A stretch of DNA of 64,000 nt from Xylocopa sonorina (Eukaryota > Arthropoda > Insecta > Hymenoptera > Apidae): contig NC_135198.1 in the NCBI RefSeq assembly GCF_050948175.1, forward strand, positions 13,815,001 through 13,879,000, written 5' to 3'. This document shows positions 58,252-64,000 of the stretch, piece by piece; the first letter of the stretch is position 1; every line of letters starts with the position of its first letter. The notes under the pieces were generated by a model, which saw only the letters and a list, made by a program, of their open reading frames with translations, did no database searches and had not been told where the DNA came from. Position numbers and translations under genes: made by a program.

Positions 58252-58413
58252 TGGTTCTCACGCCGACTCGTTCCAATTAGGTATGCGTACACGGAGGTAC
58301 GTGCTCGCGTTGTTCTCGCGTGTCCGAACGTTTCGACGCGCGATTTCGTTTCGTTTCGTTTCTCCTCGAAAAGAAACAAGAAAAGATAGAAAAAAAAAAA
58401 AAAAACAAGAAGA

Positions 58414-58418
<5 letters not shown>

Positions 58419-58464
<46 letters not shown>
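58419..58464. repeat. (GA)n microsatellite after an A-run
   Basis: About twenty-two GA units preceded by a 15-bp A tract (58390-58404). Confidence 0.9.
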
Positions 58465-58467
<3 letters not shown>

Positions 58468-58915
58468 GAGCACGATCTCTGACACCCGGTTTGCCTACTT
58501 ACGCCTACTTGCTCGAAGCGACGGTCGCCTTGCCCCGGAACTTGCGTCGATTCCCGAAACGATTCCGTTCGCTACAGAAGCGGAAGAAGGGAGAGCACAG
58601 ACCGGGACTATGCGGGTACCGTTGATATTAGACAAGAGCGGTTCTTAGCTACGATTTAAATATTTATGAATTATAGAGTGGCTCGCCTTGTAGTTGGATA
58701 ATTTTTGCCAACAACTTTGAACCGGGAACCGCGTAACTTCTCTTCTTCCAGGATATTCCCTATTCACGCGGCCGACTCTAAAGGAGATTTATGCATTCAG
58801 CCTCGAGCGTCGAGAGAAAAGCTCGCGGTCGCGTAGGTACTCGCGCGCGCTCCCAGGTATTCGCTCGCGCGTTTTCAGCTAGAACCTGAAAATAGCTAGC
58901 CCAACTATGCTCATC

Positions 58916-58948
58916 CTTCCTTCCTTCCTTCCTTCCTTCCTTCCTTCG
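58916..58948. repeat. (TTCC)n microsatellite
   Basis: About eight TTCC units. Confidence 0.9.
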
Positions 58949-59697
58949 ATGCGCCGCCGATGATGACCGACTTCCGGTTTTGCGGACGTGGAACACGACT
59001 TTTCAATAACTATTTCGGTTCAGGTACCAGAGTCGAGTAGTTTCGGGCGGCGCCTCGGTTACGTCGGTTATCTCTCGGCATCGATGTCTCTTTGTCCCCG
59101 GTTTCGGCGCGCTTGGTCGGTCGGTGTCTCGGTTCCTCTTTCCGAGGAACGAGAAATTTGGTTGCGGATTCACCGGACGCGTGGTCCCTCCGGTTAATTA
59201 TAATATAAAACTTGCCGCGCCTCGCGTCGCCTCGCGTCGCCTCCGCGATTTCTTTTCCTGTCCGTTTCCCTCGGGAACAAGGTTCCGAGCCGAGCGTTCG
59301 TCGAGCCGTGCACACCCGTTCGCAGCCGTTCCCAACCGTTCCCAACCGTATCGAACGGGAACCTGACGATTCCGCCTAACCGAGGGGATCTTCCCGGTAA
59401 CGCGAACTCGGCTCTGTCGCATCGAGCCTCGGTTCGAGCATCGAAATCTCCGAAGAGGCGAACGATCGTTTCGCGCGACCGCGATCATCGCGAAACAGCC
59501 CGCCCCGAGGGCAACAACTCGGTCTCGGTTGAGAAGCACGGACGGCGTATCGGCAGGCCGTTGTCTCTCTATATTCCTCCACGAGAGAACGCACCACCAC
59601 TCGCGACCGATCCGATCCGATGCACGCACGCATACAGGCTCGCGTGCCGCGACCAGCCGCAGCCGCAGCCGCGATCGCAGCCGCCCGACCAGTCGGA

Positions 59698-59732
<35 letters not shown>
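59698..59732. repeat. (CAGC)n microsatellite
   Basis: About eight CAGC/CCAG units in CpG-rich DNA. Confidence 0.9.
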
Positions 59733-59733
<1 letters not shown>

Positions 59734-61229
59734 AAACCATCCAACCATCCAGCTTCTTTCTTATCCAGCCAGCCAGTCGGCCCAACAACACTCGCATAAT
59801 TACACGCGCCATAATACTCGCGCGGCGCATTAGACTCGGCCGAAACTTTCCGAGGTGTATACCTTTCGGACGATCCGTTTCGATCGATCGCGCTCTCTCG
59901 TCTCGCTAATTAACCGACCGGTTCCATCTGTACGTGGTATCCTACGCTTCGGACGATTACAATACGACGCTTTTCATCGGCGATCGCGAAACAGCTAAAT
60001 CGAGGAGAGGAGCCAACCGAGACCGGTAGCAATCGAGCTACGGGACGTAGGTATACGCGCGCGCGATCCAATTATCCGCTCGGTCTCCGAGAGCAGATCG
60101 CGGTCGCGATTATCATAAATCAAGATTAACGGTCGGAGAAGATTTTCGCCGTCCAACCGGTCGTTGGAGTTTCGACTCTTAGAGGCCGAATATCCGCGTT
60201 CGGTTCGTACTCGGGGTCGGAGAAATGAAACGAAAATAGAGGAAGAAGGAGGAGAAGAAGAAGAAGAAGAAGAAGAGAGATAGAAAACAGTAGGCAGAGG
60301 GGGGAGGGGAAGCAAAAGAAAATGATCGATTAACGTCGATGCGTTAACGGGTTAAACGTATTCGCGATTACGCGATAATTCACGATTTTTATTCGAGGAG
60401 GCAAACTGGTTTCGCTCTCGCGGGAAAAGAGCGGCTTCCTGTTGGCCGATCGAGCGCGCAACACGAGCAGATTCGCGCGTATCGAAGATTTTCGTCGCGG
60501 TTCGCGTTCGCGAGTGTACTAGCGCGAGCAATCTCGAGCATAAACCGGTCACCGACCGGACTCTGAACGAGTTACGATAAATCGTGAGTAACGGCCGACT
60601 CGAGAGATTCGCTGCCGGGTTCGCGTTAATTTTCTGTTTGTTTTCTAATTAACTTTCAGAATACTCCTCCGTCGGATCTATACGGTTCGTTCGTTCGTTC
60701 GTGCGTGACTCCGTATTACCTACCGTCTATTTCCTTTTACTTCGGGATTGCTATTCCCGAACGAGATTTCGAGATTCGTCCAGAATCGTCTAATTTCGCT
60801 TTCGATCGTTCCTCCGTGCCGCGGCGCATCTCCCGACTCTTCACTTTTTACCTTTTCTCCCCCCGATCGTCCAATTAGCGATAAGGAAGGAGAGCTACGA
60901 TCGTCTAGCCGGAGCTAGCCGGAGCTAGCTCGTCGCGTGTCAATTTTTACCAAACTTTACCTCTCCGACATCGACATCGATGATTTTACCGTTAATCGAG
61001 TTACGTAATCACCGAGCGCAGACGAGTGCAGCCGAGTTCGCGGAAAACTATCCTCCTTTTTCCGGTCCTCCTCTCTCGAACTCGTTTCTCGAAAAGGGAA
61101 GCCCCACTCGGGACGATTTAATCGCGCGTGCAATCGCTAGGAGAAATGCCGCGTGTCTTTCGCCGTCGACAGGTTGAGAAGAAGAGCGCAATTAGCGACC
61201 GGCTATAATTTAAGCCGGTTCAATTAATG

Positions 61230-61237
61230 CATCTGCC

Positions 61238-61283
<46 letters not shown>
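61230..61283. repeat. (GCG)n-(GAC)n compound trinucleotide repeat
   Basis: GGC/GCG units followed directly by ACG/GAC units. Confidence 0.9.
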
Positions 61284-62292
61284 GGTCGGATCGCGGTACA
61301 CACCACGGCACGCGGATAAACGGAGCACCCCTCGTTCTCTAACGCGCCGCATCGCGGCGTAATTAACGCACACCGATACCTCCCACCCCCGCGCGTTCAC
61401 CATCATCCGATCGCTACCCTTGTCGCGTAAGCGAACGTTTCACTGTACGGTTGGATAGATGCTCGCTCGCGTGATGCTCCGATGAAAATCGCGACCGTCT
61501 CCAACCGTGTACAGTTACATCCCGGATTTAGAATCGAAACGAAAAAGGAACGAGTAGACGGCGGAGGAGGTAAAGGATCCCAGCATCGCATCCTGGGAGT
61601 AAACGGCGTACACGCGGCTGTGCGTGCGAGATCGCGCAAACAAGGTGTTTGCATTGGCCTAGTGCCGAGGCGTTCGCGGCTTAAATTAATTACCTCGTCC
61701 TCCGACGTAACGGGTCTTTGCCCGATGCGCGCAAACTCGCTCGCCACGCCACGCCACGCCACGCCATCGCCATCGCCATCGCCATCGTCTCGATACTATT
61801 TTACCGCCGATTTTACCCCGAGTTTACGATCCCGCGAGCTACACGAAGGTCGACTTTTTACCTAGTCGAATTTCACCGTCCCTCTCTCTCCTACGAACGA
61901 GTCGAGAGATCGTTTCAGATCTTATCGATCCGACGGCAGACAGCGTGGCAACGTCATTATTACCAGAACCCGCGGCGATCGTTATCGATTCGTAAAAGCA
62001 TTAACGATCGTTTTACGATGTTCGATAAACCTCGACATTCGATGAATGCATTACGAACCGCGAGCGAGCCAGCACCGATAAAACTATCTCTATTCGATAC
62101 GCCGCGGAATAGTTATCGCGACAAATTAGCTATCGCGCTCGCGGTACGGTTCGCGCGCCTTATTTACGCCGATGCGGTTGCTACGCGTACCCGACAACCC
62201 TCCTTCTGTGTCTCCTCTAAAAATCCTTTTTTCAACTCCGACGAAAGGGTGCCGATAAGGAAAAAACGAATAGAGAATGAGAAAAGACGGGG

Positions 62293-62293
62293 G

Positions 62294-62332
<39 letters not shown>

Positions 62333-62354
62333 AAAGAAGACGGTACGGAGCGAG

Positions 62355-62390
<36 letters not shown>

Positions 62391-62391
62391 T
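62293..62391. repeat. A-tract followed by (GTGC)n
   Basis: About 35 consecutive A residues, a short unique stretch, then about nine GTGC units. Confidence 0.9.
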
Positions 62392-62499
62392 GGTAACCGA
62401 GAGAGGTCTGCTTTCTCCGAGAACAAGCCGAGGCGCCACGCCGGGCGACAACCAATTAGGCCTAAGAACCGGACGAGTGTTCTCGTAGGACGATGCCGC

Positions 62500-62501
62500 G
62501 C

Positions 62502-62540
<39 letters not shown>

Positions 62541-62553
62541 GCCGCCACCGCCG
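62500..62553. repeat. (GCC)n trinucleotide repeat
   Basis: GCC/CCG repeat with a few ACC variants; produces spurious polyalanine and polyproline frames. Confidence 0.9.
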
Positions 62554-63195
62554 TTACACATCCCTCGAAAAACCACTCTACGTTTCTTCCCTTTGCCCGT
62601 TCTTCCGTCGACTTCAAACTCGAGTGCTGCTCGATACCCTCTTTAAGTCGCGCGCAAATCGTCGCTTTGCGCCAACCAAACGAAAATATTTCCAACGCGA
62701 AACACCGGAAGTCGTTTCTGATACCTTATCGTTCGACGGGTTGTCCTTCGTCGATCGCTTCGCATCCGTTTAACAACTTTCTATGTCAGCTTAGCTGTTC
62801 GACGTTATTCATATACGGGGTAAACGTGGGTATACGATTGGTTGGAAATGGAGAATATTATTTTGCCGTTGAGTGTTCCTTTTCGGAAACTCGGATATAG
62901 ACGCAACGCCGGAATGCGATACCGCGCGATTCAACGGGTCTGTCGTACGAGCTACCACCATTGTTATTATCGTTAATTAACGCCGATAACCACCTACAGG
63001 GAGATAAGAACCCGTATCCTTCTGCAACGACGCGATGCGCTTCCTCGTTCGGATCGCCTCGTTGGGTAACGGCTCGGTAACCGATCATCTCATCTACCTA
63101 TCCTAAAAGTGAATCTATCTTGTCTACGTTTCACGTACTCACTCGTAATCACTGCTCGTAGCTCGACATCCTCGACGGTTCGAAGACAGGGGCGA

Positions 63196-63199
<4 letters not shown>

Positions 63200-63227
<28 letters not shown>

Positions 63228-63228
63228 A
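63200..63228. repeat. (CT)n microsatellite
   Basis: Perfect CT run near the right edge of the window. Confidence 0.9.
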
Positions 63229-64000
63229 TTTCTCTATACCCGTGCGAATCTCATTCGTTCACAGCAGCGGAAAAATCCAGCGTTTTAGCGTCATCGAACC
63301 GCGCGTAACGATCGGAGCACTAGCGTCGAGGAAAATCATCGAACGATCATTCCGAGGAACACTCGTGTCTTCGCACTGAAACGCACCTGTCGGAAATCGT
63401 ATCGTACGCTCACCGATTCACGCGAAACGCGAACAAGGAAGAGACACCAGACGATAAGCAGCGAGACGCGCACATTCGTCGAGAGGGTAAGGAACGCGAT
63501 TTTCGAAGGAACGAACGTCGAAAGGACGGAACGCGATGCAACCGGTGACTGCGCGGCTTCGACACTGGCTTGGACAGTCACCTTTGGCGCGTCGATCGTT
63601 GGCATGCCGGGGAGGGGGTGGTTCGTCGGTAGTATAGAGAGTCGGCTTCGCGAAGCCGAAGGCAAAGGCGAAAGCAGTCTTCGGCGTGGTCAACCGCGGA
63701 GGCGGGGGCAAAGGCGGAGGCGAGGACTCGAATCGAGCAACGGCCGAAACCACCGCATCGCGATCCGCGCCGATCCGTTACCGAGAAACGAAACAAATCT
63801 CCGGAGTAATATCGTGCCAAGCGCGGTGGTAGGGATGAGAATCGCGAGGCGAACGCGTTGTCCGCGGGTAAAACGCGCGTGTAAAACGGAGCAGAGACCG
63901 CGCGGGAGGCGGTCCGAGGCGGTGCGCGATCCCAGCTCTCGGGAGGCGGAGTCTCGACGCCCACGAGCACCAAGGGAGTCGAATAGCCGATTATCGAGCC

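Larger units (their letters stand above)
55361..64000. other. Gene-free pannier upstream region, dense in simple repeats
   Basis: 8.6 kb with no recognisable coding or RNA gene; long open frames here arise from CpG-rich simple sequence. The region is GC- and CpG-rich toward the right end. It is positioned to hold the pannier promoter, 5' UTR exons and enhancers. GATA-type AGATAAG sites (for example about 57630) and an AACCGGTT Grainyhead-like site (about 56051) occur, but such short motifs are expected by chance. Confidence 0.55.

Noticed and set aside
59198..59830. 210-residue open frame on - with repeated AGWL units
   Set aside because: The repeated unit is the (CAGC)n microsatellite translated; composition is low-complexity with no homology I can recognise.
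61718..62488. 256-residue basic open frame near the right end
   Set aside because: It runs through CCATCG, poly-A and GTGC repeats and has no domain-like segment or splice context.

Overview
This is an insect nuclear genome window. It holds intron-rich genes with short GT-AG introns (mostly 60-150 bp), two six-cysteine odorant-binding proteins, a pannier-type GATA factor and an Hr83-type nuclear receptor. CpG is abundant and simple repeats are dense, many of them pentanucleotides. I suspect a hymenopteran, probably a bee. That guess rests on the general look and gene content, not on any test. All exon boundaries were read by eye and checked for phase; none has transcript support.

Layout. 1-2983 has no recognisable gene. 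2984-4222 (+) is a MADF/BESS-type DNA-binding protein, followed by tRNA-Ser(GCT) on + and tRNA-Asn(GTT) on -. 5.1-10 kb is gene-poor. 9988-13949 (+) encodes a large disordered Ser/Asn-rich protein I cannot name. 16162-16647 (-) is a CXXC zinc-binding protein (CZIB), head to head with 17102-21926 (+), nodal modulator (NOMO). Two odorant-binding proteins follow on - (22100-22936 and 23801-24805). 26909-29615 (+) is the most unusual gene: a domesticated Tc1/mariner-like DNA-binding protein whose bipartite helix-turn-helix module is present twice, with the same intron positions and phases in both copies. 30654-32482 (-) is the BCS1 AAA ATPase, head to head with UDP-glucose:glycoprotein glucosyltransferase (33371-40325, +). 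Then come a ZnT zinc transporter (42042-44875, +), IGBP1/Tap42 (45431-46767, +) and a conundrum/ARHGAP18-type RhoGAP (47594-50383, +). On - there follow an Hr83-like nuclear receptor (51215-about 52613) and pannier (53284-55360). The last 8.6 kb is gene-free, repeat-laden DNA upstream of pannier.

How the genes relate. Most are independent housekeeping loci. Two head-to-head pairs probably share promoter DNA (CZIB/NOMO and BCS1/UGGT). NOMO, UGGT and the secreted OBPs all use the secretory pathway. Pannier and Hr83 are adjacent developmental transcription factors on the same strand; conu and Hr83 converge, and a 48-bp perfect palindrome lies between their 3' ends.

Best leads: the internally duplicated transposase-derived gene; the palindrome at 51141-51188; three CTCF-like motifs between ZnT and IGBP1; a (GGGTC)8 G-quadruplex candidate in ZnT intron 1; a 15-nt microexon and a polyglutamine tract in UGGT; and an in-frame, stop-free 81-nt intron between the two pannier zinc fingers.
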